64,000 nucleotides of DNA from contig JAXLSS010000016.1 in the NCBI GenBank assembly GCA_046330395.1, positions 16,319-80,318 of the forward strand, read 5' to 3'. Of this stretch, positions 20,903 to 28,969 are shown piece by piece. A program made the translations under genes and the position numbers. The DNA is from Ga0077560 sp046330395. Its GTDB lineage: Bacteria; Actinomycetota; Thermoleophilia; Miltoncostaeales; Miltoncostaeaceae. The notes below the pieces were generated by a model. The model was not told where the DNA came from. It saw nothing but the letters and a program-made list of their open reading frames with translations, and ran no database searches. Numbering within the stretch: position 1 is the first letter of the stretch; each line of letters opens with the position of its first letter.

Positions 20903-21456
20903 GACCCCACCAGGTGGGTGTCCACCACGCCGATGGCCTCCATCAGCGCGAACATGGTGGTGGGGCCCACGAAGCGGAAGCCGTGCCCTCGCAGGGCCTT
21001 GGCCAGGGCGCGCGACTCGGCCGAGGTGGTGGGGATCTCCGCCGGCGTGCGCGGGGCGGGCGTGACCTGGGGGCGGTGCGACCACACCAGCTCGGCCAGC
21101 CCGCCGTGCTCGCGCAGGGCCACCGTGGCGCGCGCGTTGCCGATGGTTGCCAGCACCTTGGCGCGGTTGCGCACGATGCCGGCATCGGCCATCAACCGCT
21201 CCACGTCCCCGGCGCCGAACGCGGCCACCGCGTCCGCGTGGAAGTCGCGGAACGCGGCGCGGAACGCCGGGCGCTTGCGCAGGATCAGCGCCCACGACAG
21301 GCCCGACTGGAAGGCCTCCAGCGACAGGCGCTCGAACACGCCCCGCTCGTCGCGCACGGGCATGCCCCATTCGGTGTCGTAGTACTCGCGCAGCAGGGGG
21401 TCGCCGGCCGCCCAGGAGGGGCGCGACAGGCCGTCGGGCCCCTCCACCAGGCTCAC
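20869..21456 (-). CDS. tag: DNA-3-methyladenine glycosylase I
   Basis: 195 residues from a GTG that overlaps the ogt stop (GTGA). It excises 3-methyladenine from DNA. The family core is clear: YYDTEWGMPVRDERGVFERLSLEAFQSGLSWALILRKRPAFR (catalytic Glu in SLEAFQSG), and the C-terminal FRFVGPTTMFALMEAIGVVDTHLVGSHR. Compared with E. coli Tag, three of the four zinc-snap ligands are missing (Cys4 to Pro, His17 to Tyr, Cys179 to Ser). It is the last gene of an ECF sigma - ogt - tag operon and overlaps the convergent glycosyltransferase gene. Confidence 0.9.
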   Translation of the reverse strand: MSLVEGPDGLSRPSWAAGDPLLREYYDTEWGMPVRDERGVFERLSLEAFQSGLSWALILRKRPAFRAAFRDFHADAVAAFGAGDVERLMADAGIVRNRAKVLATIGNARATVALREHGGLAELVWSHRPQVTPAPRTPAEIPTTSAESRALAKALRGHGFRFVGPTTMFALMEAIGVVDTHLVGSHRRGSSGIWS

Positions 21457-22049
21457 GCGGCCGCCTCCAGGTCCAGCAGCCGGCGCTTCACGTCCAGCCC
21501 GCCCGCGTAGCCGCCCAGAGAGCCGTCGGAGCGCAGCACCCGGTGGCACGGCACCACGATGGGCACGGGGTTGGTGGCGCACGCCGACCCCGCGGCGCGC
21601 ACGGCTCGCGGGCGTCCCGCGGCCGCGGCCAGGGCCGTGTAGCTGCACGTGGCCCCGTAGGGCACCGCGCGCAGCTCGTCCAGCACCTCGCGCCGGAACC
21701 CGGTGGCCAGGCGCAGGTCCACCGGCACGGTGAACTCGCGCAGCCCGCCGCCGAAGTACGCGTCCAGTTCGCGCGCTGCGGGGTCCAGCCGCCCGTGGGC
21801 CAGCAGGATGCGGGTGCCCAGGCGGCGCGCCAGGTCCTCCAGCACCTCGTCGTGGTCCTCCGTGGCGAACGCCAGGCGCACCAGGCCGGCCGGGGTGGCG
21901 CCCACCAGCAGCGCCCCCAGCGGGCTGTCCACCGTGCGGTACATGGCGTCCACGACCCCCTCGCGCAGGGCGGCCTCCAGCAGGCGCGTGCGTGCGGTGT
22001 CCAGGTCGGGGGTCCACCCCCGCAGCCGGTCCACAACGGTGTCGGTCAT
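21453..22049 (-). CDS. ogt: Methylated-DNA-protein-cysteine methyltransferase
   Basis: 198 residues. It repairs O6-alkylguanine by transferring the alkyl group to its own Cys168 in the signature PIVVPCHRV. The helix-turn-helix region (VPYGATCSYTALAAAAGRPRAVRAAGSACATNP) and the C-terminal GGYAGGLDVKRRLLDLE are typical. The start ATG overlaps the sigma-factor stop. Residues 1-38 lie before the usual family start (near DSPLGALLVGATPAGLV) and form a short helical extension. There is no Ada-type zinc domain, so regulation is probably through the co-transcribed sigma factor instead (inference). Confidence 0.92.
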   Translation of the reverse strand: MTDTVVDRLRGWTPDLDTARTRLLEAALREGVVDAMYRTVDSPLGALLVGATPAGLVRLAFATEDHDEVLEDLARRLGTRILLAHGRLDPAARELDAYFGGGLREFTVPVDLRLATGFRREVLDELRAVPYGATCSYTALAAAAGRPRAVRAAGSACATNPVPIVVPCHRVLRSDGSLGGYAGGLDVKRRLLDLEAAA

Positions 22050-22597
22050 CGGATGTCCTCCCGGGTGGGGTTGACGGGGACGAGCATGGCCCGCAGTGCC
22101 GCCATGCCGTCGGCGCAGGCCCGGCGGGCGGCGTCGGTGCTGCAGCCCACCACGCCCGCCACCTCGGCGTGCGACAGCCCGGCCAGGTGGTGGTAGGCCA
22201 CGGCGCGGCGCTGTGCCGGCGGCAGCCGGGCCACCAGCGCCCACACCTCGCGGGTGGCGGTGTCCGTGTCGGCGGGCGCGTCGGGTGGCTGGGCGGTGGG
22301 CACGGGGCGGCGCGCGCGGGCGCGCACCATGTCCAGCGACCGGCGGTGCGCCACCGTCACCAGCCAGGCCTCCATGTTGGTGCCGGCCGGCAGGTCGGGA
22401 TAGGCGCGCAGCGCCGCCAGGAACGTCTCCGACCAGGCGTCGTCGGCGTCATCGACGCCCACCACGGCGCGGCACACGCGCATCACCGTCGTGCCGTGGG
22501 CGGCCACGATGCGCTCGAACGGTGGGTGTGGGGTGCGGGTCAGTTCGGGTCTCCCGGTGCGTGGGTGCGTACCGGGGAGACGCGCCGAGGGGGCCAA
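22046..22597 (-). CDS. ECF-type RNA polymerase sigma factor
   Basis: About 184 residues if it starts at the TTG at 22597; a CTG at 22543 six bases after GGGAGA is an alternative, and no ATG or GTG fits well. Region 2 is visible (FERIVAAHGTTVMRVCRAVVGVDDADDAWSETFLAALRAYP ... MEAWLVTVAHRRSLDMVRARARR) and region 4 follows (ALVARLPPAQRRAVAYHHLAGLSHAEVAGVVGCSTDAARRACADGMAALR), with an acidic Pro-rich linker between. There is no anti-sigma gene beside it. Its stop overlaps ogt (ATGA). The context suggests it drives the DNA alkylation-repair operon, perhaps including itself. It diverges from the MFS gene. Confidence 0.8.
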   Translation of the reverse strand: MAPSARLPGTHPRTGRPELTRTPHPPFERIVAAHGTTVMRVCRAVVGVDDADDAWSETFLAALRAYPDLPAGTNMEAWLVTVAHRRSLDMVRARARRPVPTAQPPDAPADTDTATREVWALVARLPPAQRRAVAYHHLAGLSHAEVAGVVGCSTDAARRACADGMAALRAMLVPVNPTREDIR

Positions 22598-22615
22598 ACG
22601 TGAGATCGGGTCGCC

Positions 22616-23854
22616 ATGATGCCGTGCATGGTGCCCTTCGCCGTCCCCGGTGTGCTGCGCGTGTCCGACTTCCGGCGGTTCTGGGTGGCCTCGCTGATCT
22701 CCAACTGCGGCAGCTGGCTGCAGGTGGTGGCGGCCGGGTGGCTGGTACAGCAGCTCACGCACTCACCCGCCGCGGTGGGGGCGCTGGCCCTGGTGGCGCG
22801 CGGGCCGGCCTTCGTGCTGTCGGTGGCCGGCGGCCAGCTGGCCGACCGCTTCCCGCGGCGGCTGGTGGGCATCTGGACCTTCGCGGTGCAGGGGGCGGCC
22901 TCGGCCGCCATGGCCCTGCTGGCGTGGTCCGGGCACCTGGGGCTGTGGAGCATCTACGTGCTCACCTTCGCACTTGGTGTGGGGTTCGCGCTGGGTCTGC
23001 CGGCCATGCTGGCCATGGTGCCCGCGCTGGTGCCGCACGAGCGGCTGTCGCAGGCCGTGTCCCTCAACGCGGCGGGCATCAACATGGCCCGTTTCGTGGG
23101 TCCCGCGCTGGGCGGGGCGCTGTTCGACCTGGCCGGCCCCACATGGTGCTTCACCGTGAACAGCACCTCCTTCCTGGCCCTGGTGCTGGTGCTGATGGTG
23201 GTGCGCCCGCGGGAACCCGCGGCCGGCGCCACCGCGGTGCCGCTGGGCGCCGCCCTGCGCGTGGCCTGGCACGACCCGGCCATCCGGCGCCTGCTGGTGG
23301 GGATGATGGGCTTCGCGGCCTTCGCCGCGCCCACCCAGGAGCTGGCGCCGGTGGTGGCCGACGCCCTGCATGCCGGTCCCTCCGGGCTCGGGATGCTGCT
23401 GGGGGCGATGGGCTGCGGGGCGCTGCTGGGCGCGTGGCTGCTGGACATGCTGCAGCGCCGGGGACTCCGGCGGGGCACGGCGCTGCCACTGGCCACGCTG
23501 ATCTTCGGCGTGGGGATGTGCGGGGTGGCCGCGGCGCCGGTGTTCCCGCTGGCACTGGGGGCCATGGCGTTCTGCGGGGCGTTCTGGATCTGGCTGTTCA
23601 TCGCCACGAACACCTCGGTGCAGCTGCGCGCGCCCCACTCCATGATGGGGCGCATGCTGGGCTTCTACCAGCTGTCGGTGGTGGGACCCATCGCCATCGG
23701 CTCGATGGGGGCGGGGGCCCTGGCGGGACGCGTGGGCATCCACGCCAGCCTGGCGCTGTGCGCCGCGGTGCTGGTGGCCGCGGGGGCCTGGGGGCTGCTG
23801 CACCCGGTGCCGGAGATCGACGGCACGCGGGCCCCGGAGCCCGGGGTCGGGTAG
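22616..23854 (+). CDS. MFS transporter, exporter-like (MFS_3 / EntS type)
   Basis: 412 residues and 12 predicted membrane helices. The opening VLRVSDFRRFWVASLISNCGSWLQVVAAGWLVQQL and the loop 2-3 motif GGQLADRFPRR are characteristic of the MFS_3 group, which includes EntS-like efflux proteins. An in-frame ATG at 22628 may be the true start, since the first four residues are not conserved in this family. It diverges from the sigma-ogt-tag operon across a short spacer, so shared control is possible. Substrate unknown. Confidence 0.88.
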   Translation: MMPCMVPFAVPGVLRVSDFRRFWVASLISNCGSWLQVVAAGWLVQQLTHSPAAVGALALVARGPAFVLSVAGGQLADRFPRRLVGIWTFAVQGAASAAMALLAWSGHLGLWSIYVLTFALGVGFALGLPAMLAMVPALVPHERLSQAVSLNAAGINMARFVGPALGGALFDLAGPTWCFTVNSTSFLALVLVLMVVRPREPAAGATAVPLGAALRVAWHDPAIRRLLVGMMGFAAFAAPTQELAPVVADALHAGPSGLGMLLGAMGCGALLGAWLLDMLQRRGLRRGTALPLATLIFGVGMCGVAAAPVFPLALGAMAFCGAFWIWLFIATNTSVQLRAPHSMMGRMLGFYQLSVVGPIAIGSMGAGALAGRVGIHASLALCAAVLVAAGAWGLLHPVPEIDGTRAPEPGVG

Positions 23855-24127
23855 GCCCGGCACCATGGGACGGCCTCTTCGCACACCCACCGGGGAGGCG
23901 GGTCCGTCCGCCCAGGGTGGACTCCGAGTTCGGCACCATCATGCCGGGCCCATCGCACATTCTGCCGTTTCCGCCGGTGCGATGCACGCGGGTGATCCCT
24001 CGGCCGGCGTGCGGGCGCCTCACGGACGCCGATCCGGGGCCTGCGCGCACCGCATACCTCGTAACTTTCGGCACGAGTTTCGCGGCGCACCCGCGGCCCT
24101 GGACGCGGGGCTGCCGGCGTGCATCTG

Positions 24128-24133
24128 TAAGCT
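24128..24133 (+). promoter_or_regulatory. Minus-10-like TAAGCT of a probably leaderless gene
   Basis: TAAGCT fits the actinobacterial TANNNT minus-10 and ends six bases before the GTG at 24140, so the transcript would begin at or beside the start codon. No clear minus-35 is seen. The 285 bases from 23855 to here hold no other feature that I can support. Confidence 0.35.
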
Positions 24134-24139
24134 GCGGCG

Positions 24140-25228
24140 GTGCAGGAGGTGCACCTGGCTGAGGCGCTCATCGCGATGGACACATCGCGACACGAGGGCC
24201 TGGAACGCGCGATCGACTTCGTGGCGGGGTGGTTCGACGGCCGGGGCGTGAACGTCCGCGAGATCCCGCTCGACGGGCGCCGCTGCGTCAGCGCGCGCGT
24301 GGGCGAGGGGCCGCGGCGCATCCTGTTCAACGCCCATGTGGACGTGGTGCCCGGACATCCGGAGCAGTTCCGCCCCGTCCATCGTGACGGGCGCCTGTAC
24401 GGACGCGGGGCCTACGACATGAAGGCGGCCATGGCCGCCATGATGATCGCGGTGTCCCAGCTCAACCGGGAGGGCGTGGAGGACGTCACCCTGGAGATGC
24501 TGGTGGTGCCCGACGAGGAGCGCGCCGATCCGGGGGCCAACTGCTCGGAGATGCTGGTGCGCAACGGCCTGCGGGCCGACTTCGTGATCTGCGGGGAACC
24601 CACCGACCTGCACGTGGGCGTGCAGGCCAAGGGCGTGGTGCTGCTGTGCCTGCACGTGCCCGGCGTGGCGGCCCACGGATCCACCCCGTGGATGGGCCAG
24701 AACGCCGTGATGCGGGGCATCGACGTGTACCGGCGCATCTCCGACCTGCCGTTCATGGCCGAGAGCACACCCATGTTCCCGGGCCCCTCGGTCAACCTGG
24801 GGCGCATCCGCGGCGGCGAGGCGCTCAACAGCGTGCCGGACTTCTGCGACGTGTTCGTCGACATCCGCACGCTGCCCGGGCAGAACATGCGTGAGGTCAT
24901 CAACCAGATCCGCGCGATTGACCCTGAGGTGGAGGTTGACGTTCTGCTGGAGAAGTCCGCAGCGGACGTTCCCGCCGATCACCCCATGGTGTCCTCGCTG
25001 CTGGGCTGCGTGCACCCCGTGTGCGACACCTCCCGCGCCGTGGGCCGTGACGGATCGTCCGACGCCATCCCCTTCCTGGAGGTGGGCGTGCCGGCCGTGG
25101 AGTTCGGTCCCATCGGGGCCGGCCACCACGGGCCCGAGGAGTACGTGGTGACCGACAGCCTCACCTGGTACCGGGAGACGCTGGTGCGTTTCGTGCGGTC
25201 GGTGGCGGGGCACCGCACCGGGACCTGA
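24140..25228 (+). CDS. M20-family metallohydrolase (ArgE/DapE type)
   Basis: 362 residues. Zinc ligands of the M20 family are in place: His66 in FNAHVDVVPG, bridging Asp93 in GRGAYDMKAAMAA, the Glu126-Glu127 pair in PDEERADPG, and a C-terminal His in GAGHHGPEEYV. The lid domain (VPGVAAHGSTPWMGQNAV) is present. The pattern fits acetylornithine deacetylase / succinyl-diaminopimelate desuccinylase relatives, but no arg or dap gene is adjacent, so I leave the substrate open. The GTG start at 24140 is preferred; a second in-frame GTG lies at 24149. It is well separated from the sugar-nucleotide genes downstream. Confidence 0.85.
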   Translation: MQEVHLAEALIAMDTSRHEGLERAIDFVAGWFDGRGVNVREIPLDGRRCVSARVGEGPRRILFNAHVDVVPGHPEQFRPVHRDGRLYGRGAYDMKAAMAAMMIAVSQLNREGVEDVTLEMLVVPDEERADPGANCSEMLVRNGLRADFVICGEPTDLHVGVQAKGVVLLCLHVPGVAAHGSTPWMGQNAVMRGIDVYRRISDLPFMAESTPMFPGPSVNLGRIRGGEALNSVPDFCDVFVDIRTLPGQNMREVINQIRAIDPEVEVDVLLEKSAADVPADHPMVSSLLGCVHPVCDTSRAVGRDGSSDAIPFLEVGVPAVEFGPIGAGHHGPEEYVVTDSLTWYRETLVRFVRSVAGHRTGT

Positions 25229-25369
25229 CCCAGGCATTTCCCCGGTTCTATACCGATGGGGAGAGTCCGTCGGTGCCCGAACTGCCAAGGTAAACGCGGG
25301 TTCGCCGAACCCGTGCACCGGCCCGGAAGCGCCGTGTGCCGACCCTGGTCCCAACCCACCCTCACGCTC

Positions 25370-26815
25370 ATGACCAATACTGTCCAGACCACCGTCCCGC
25401 GCTCCGAGGAGGCCCCCGTGGAGCAGCAGACCGACGTCTCCGATGTGACCGAGTCCCATCACCGCCACTCCGCGGTGGCCCCGCCCTTCGTCCCGGCGCG
25501 CGTCGGGATCATCGGTGCCGGGTACGTGGGCCTGGTCACCGGCGTGTGCCTCGCGGCCCTCGGCCACCAGGTCACCGTCCGCGACATCGACGCCCGCAAG
25601 GTGGAGGCGCTGGGTGACGGGCAGGTGCCCATCTACGAGCCCGGGCTGGAGGACCTGATGGTCCGCAGCAGCGAACGGCTCAGCTACACCCTGTCGCTGG
25701 AGCGGCTGCTGGAGCGCAGCGACATCGTGTTCGTGGCCGTGGACACGCCGCCGTCCTACTCGGGCGACGCCGACCTGTCGCGGGTGATGGGCTTCATCGA
25801 CGAGCTGGCCAACCTGGGCTCCGACGCGCGCCACATCCTGGTGATGAAGAGCACCGTGCCGGTGGGCACGGGCAAGCGCGTGCGCCAGGTGCTGGAGGCC
25901 CGCGGGCTGCACAACGTGGGGTACGTCAGCAACCCGGAGTTCCTCAAAGAGGGCGACGCGATCGACGACTTCATGAACCCCGACCGGGTGGTCATCGGCG
26001 CCTGGAACCCGGAGCACGCCGACCGCGTGGCCGCGCTGTACGAGCCGCTGCACGCGCCCATCCTGCGCACCAGCGTGCCCACGGCGGAGATGGTCAAGTA
26101 CGCCTCCAACGCGTTCCTGGCCACCAAGATCAGCTTCATCAACGAGATCGCCAACGTGTGCGAGGAGGTCGACGCCGACGTGGCCGTCGTGTCCGAGGGC
26201 ATGGGCATGGACCAGCGCATCGGCCGGGCGTTCCTCAAGGCGGGCATCGGCTTCGGGGGCTCCTGCTTCCCCAAGGACGTGTCGGCGCTGAAGCAGCTCG
26301 CGGGCAACTCCGGCTACCACTTCCAGCTGCTCACCAGCGTCATCGAGGTGAACGAGCTGCAGAAGCGGCGGGTCATCGGCAAGCTCAAGAAGCACCTGGG
26401 CGAGCTGCGGGGCCTGCGGATCGCCCTGCTGGGCCTGGCCTTCAAACCGGGCACCGACGACATGCGCGAGGCCGCCAGCCTGGTGCTGGCCGGCCGGCTC
26501 ATCGCCGAGGGTGCCAACGTGGTGGCCTGGGACCCCGTGGTGAGCTCGCTCGACGACATGCACAGCGTGGAGATCGCCCCCTCGCCGGAGGAGGCGCTGG
26601 CCGGCGCCGACGCGGCGGTGGTGGTGACCGAGTGGAGCCAGATCGCCGAGCTGGACTGGCCCCGCCTGGTGGGCACCCTCGCCCGGCCGGTGGTGATCGA
26701 CGGGCGCAACGCCCTCGACCCGGAGCTGATGGCGGTGGCGGGCTACACCTACGAGGGCATCGGCCGGCTGCCGGGCCTCGGCATCGCGTCGTCCAACGGC
26801 AACGGGGGTCACTGA
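25370..26815 (+). CDS. UDP-glucose 6-dehydrogenase family protein
   Basis: 481 residues from the ATG at 25370; the first 43 residues are a polar, low-complexity tail. The NAD motif GIIGAGYVGLVTG (GxGxxG at 49-54), the central helix with PTAEMVKYASNAFLATKISFINEIANVCE, the catalytic Cys299 in GFGGSCFPKD and the C-terminal LGLAFKPGTDDMREA identify the UDP-glucose/GDP-mannose dehydrogenase family. UDP-glucose is the more common substrate for this sequence type, giving UDP-glucuronate for surface polysaccharide. It starts a run of sugar-nucleotide genes: the pyrophosphorylase begins four bases after its stop. Confidence 0.88.
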   Translation: MTNTVQTTVPRSEEAPVEQQTDVSDVTESHHRHSAVAPPFVPARVGIIGAGYVGLVTGVCLAALGHQVTVRDIDARKVEALGDGQVPIYEPGLEDLMVRSSERLSYTLSLERLLERSDIVFVAVDTPPSYSGDADLSRVMGFIDELANLGSDARHILVMKSTVPVGTGKRVRQVLEARGLHNVGYVSNPEFLKEGDAIDDFMNPDRVVIGAWNPEHADRVAALYEPLHAPILRTSVPTAEMVKYASNAFLATKISFINEIANVCEEVDADVAVVSEGMGMDQRIGRAFLKAGIGFGGSCFPKDVSALKQLAGNSGYHFQLLTSVIEVNELQKRRVIGKLKKHLGELRGLRIALLGLAFKPGTDDMREAASLVLAGRLIAEGANVVAWDPVVSSLDDMHSVEIAPSPEEALAGADAAVVVTEWSQIAELDWPRLVGTLARPVVIDGRNALDPELMAVAGYTYEGIGRLPGLGIASSNGNGGH

Positions 26816-26819
26816 CCAC

Positions 26820-27878
26820 ATGCAGGCGGTCATCCTCGTGGGCGGGGAGGGCACCCGCCTGCGCCCCCTCACCGCCACGCGTCCCAAGCCCATGATGCCG
26901 CTGGTGGACCGCCCGTTCGTGGCGCACCAGCTGGACCATCTGCGTCGCTTCGGCGTCACGGACATCGTGTTCTCGTGCGGCTACCGCCCCGACGCGCTGG
27001 AGGCCCACTTCGGTGACGGCGCCGGCATCGGGGTGAAGCTGCGCTACGTGGTGGACCCCATGCCCCTGGGCACGGCGGGCGCGGTGGTGAACGCGCTGGA
27101 GTTGCTGGGCACCGATGACGTGCTGGTGCTCAACGGCGACGTGCTCACCGACCTGGACCTGGCGGCCATGATCGAGGGCCACCGCACCTCGGGCGCCAGG
27201 GCCACCATCGCCCTCACGCCGGTGGAGGACCCCTCGGCCTACGGCCTGGTGCGCCTGCGCGAGGACCGCTCGGTGCTGGAGTTCGTGGAGAAGCCGGGAC
27301 CCGACCAGCTCATCCCCGGTGAGCCCTTCCGCATCAACGCGGGCACCTACCTGCTGAGCCGCGAGGTGGTGGCGTCCATCCCCACCGGCCGCGCGTGCTC
27401 CATCGAGCGCGAGATCTTCCCGGCGGTGGCCGAGCAGGGGGGCCTGTTCGGGCACCCCAGCGACGCGTACTGGCGCGACATTGGCACCCCGTCCTCGTAC
27501 CTGGACGCGCACCGCGACGTGCTGGCCGGCCGGGTGCGCACCGACAGCCCCACGGGCGATGCCTACCTGGGCGCGGGCACGCTGGTGGCCCCCGGTGCGG
27601 TGGTGGGCGGTGGCGCCAGCCTGGGCGCCGGGTGCGTGGTGGAGGAGGGCGCGGTGGTGGAGGGGGCCGTGGTGGGTGACGGCGCCCATGTGGCCGCGGG
27701 TGCACGACTGGCCGGCTGCGTCCTAGGATGCGGGGTGCGCGTCGGGGCCGGGGCGTCGCTCACCGGGCTTGTGGTGGTGGGTGACGACGCGGACATCTCC
27801 CCGGGGGCGCGACTGGACGGACCCGTCAGCGTCGACGTGGGCGCACGCGTGCCCTCGGGAATGGAGGCCCCCGCATGA
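26820..27878 (+). CDS. Sugar-phosphate nucleotidyltransferase with left-handed beta-helix
   Basis: 352 residues. The N-terminal pyrophosphorylase domain has the signature VILVGGEGTRLRPLTATRPKPMMPLVDRP (residues 4-32), LNGDVLTDLDL and the YWRDIGTPSSYLDAH motif. The C-terminal third has hexapeptide repeats (GAVVGGGASLGAGCVVEEGAVVEGAVVGDG), a left-handed beta-helix. This layout fits mannose-1-phosphate guanylyltransferase or glucose-1-phosphate thymidylyl/uridylyl transferase; the pairing with a phosphomannose isomerase downstream favours GDP-mannose, but the UDP-glucose dehydrogenase upstream would fit UDP-glucose. Its stop overlaps the next start by four bases (ATGA). Confidence 0.85.
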   Translation: MQAVILVGGEGTRLRPLTATRPKPMMPLVDRPFVAHQLDHLRRFGVTDIVFSCGYRPDALEAHFGDGAGIGVKLRYVVDPMPLGTAGAVVNALELLGTDDVLVLNGDVLTDLDLAAMIEGHRTSGARATIALTPVEDPSAYGLVRLREDRSVLEFVEKPGPDQLIPGEPFRINAGTYLLSREVVASIPTGRACSIEREIFPAVAEQGGLFGHPSDAYWRDIGTPSSYLDAHRDVLAGRVRTDSPTGDAYLGAGTLVAPGAVVGGGASLGAGCVVEEGAVVEGAVVGDGAHVAAGARLAGCVLGCGVRVGAGASLTGLVVVGDDADISPGARLDGPVSVDVGARVPSGMEAPA

Positions 27879-28969
27879 CCCACCCCCAGCTCGACGGCCC
27901 CGGTCTCGCCGACGGCGACTCCCTGGGACTGCTGGCCGGCATGGCCGACTCGCTGGACGCGTTCGACCAGGCCAGGCGGGGGGCGGAGGCGACCGACCTG
28001 CAGTGGCCCGCCGAGGCGGTGCACAACGTGGCCATCTGCGGCATGGGCGGGTCGGCCATCGCCGCCGACCTGGTGGCCGGGGCCTGGCGCGAGCGGCTGC
28101 GCCGGCCGGTGGGGGTGCTGCGCGACTACTACGTGCCCGGTTGGCTGGGGGAGAACACGCTGGTGGTGCTCTCCAGCTACTCCGGTGAGACCGAGGAGAC
28201 CCTCACCGCCGCCATGCAGGCCACCGAGCGCAACGCCCTGTGTGTGGCCATCACCAGCGGCGGCAAGCTGGGCAGCTTCTACCGCGACCTGGGCGTGCCG
28301 GTGATCGACCTGCCCCCCGGGCTGCAGCCCCGCGCCGCCATCCTGCGATTGCTGGTGCCGCTGGTGGTGGTGCTGAGCCGGTTCGGCGTGATCCCGCAGG
28401 CCGACGCCGACCTGGACGACGCCCGGGCCCGCATCGCCGGGGCCATCCGGGCGAACGAGCCCTCCGTGCCCACCGCCGACAACATGGCGAAGCGCATCGC
28501 CGGGCTGCTCCACGGCAACCTGCCCATCGTGTGGGGCGCCGAGACCACCGCGGCGGTGGCCCAGCGCTGGAAGGGCCAGTTCAACGAGAACGCCAAGGTG
28601 CCGGCCTACTGGGGCGCGCTGCCCGAGGTGGACCACAACGAGATCTGCGGCTTCGAGGGCATGGGTCCGCTGACGCAGACCTCGCGCCTGGTGCTGCTGC
28701 GCGACCCGCACCAGCACCGGCAGGTGCAGCGCCGCTTCGAGCTGACCCAGGAACTGGTCACCCAGCACGTGGGCGGGGTCATCGAGGTCACCGCCGAGGG
28801 CGACACCGCCCTGGGGCGGGCCCTGGACCTGGTGATGCTGGGCGACTACGCCTCGCTGTACCTGGGCCTGCTGCGCGGCGTCGACCCGGGCCCCGTGGAG
28901 ATGATTCAGCGGTTGAAGGGCAGTCTCGCCGAAACCGGCTACGGACGGGCGGCCGCGCCGGTCGCGTGA
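27875..28969 (+). CDS. Bifunctional phosphoglucose/phosphomannose isomerase
   Basis: 364 residues with two SIS domains. The first begins VAICGMGGSAIAADLV and carries LSSYSGETEETLTAAMQA, the sugar-phosphate loop. The second ends with DYASLYLGLLRGVDPGPVEMIQRLK, typical of the compact PGI/PMI family common in archaea and some actinobacteria. It interconverts glucose-6-P, fructose-6-P and mannose-6-P, so it connects central metabolism to the nucleotidyltransferase encoded just upstream. Start and stop both overlap their neighbours (ATGA, GTGA). Confidence 0.9.
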   Translation: MTHPQLDGPGLADGDSLGLLAGMADSLDAFDQARRGAEATDLQWPAEAVHNVAICGMGGSAIAADLVAGAWRERLRRPVGVLRDYYVPGWLGENTLVVLSSYSGETEETLTAAMQATERNALCVAITSGGKLGSFYRDLGVPVIDLPPGLQPRAAILRLLVPLVVVLSRFGVIPQADADLDDARARIAGAIRANEPSVPTADNMAKRIAGLLHGNLPIVWGAETTAAVAQRWKGQFNENAKVPAYWGALPEVDHNEICGFEGMGPLTQTSRLVLLRDPHQHRQVQRRFELTQELVTQHVGGVIEVTAEGDTALGRALDLVMLGDYASLYLGLLRGVDPGPVEMIQRLKGSLAETGYGRAAAPVA

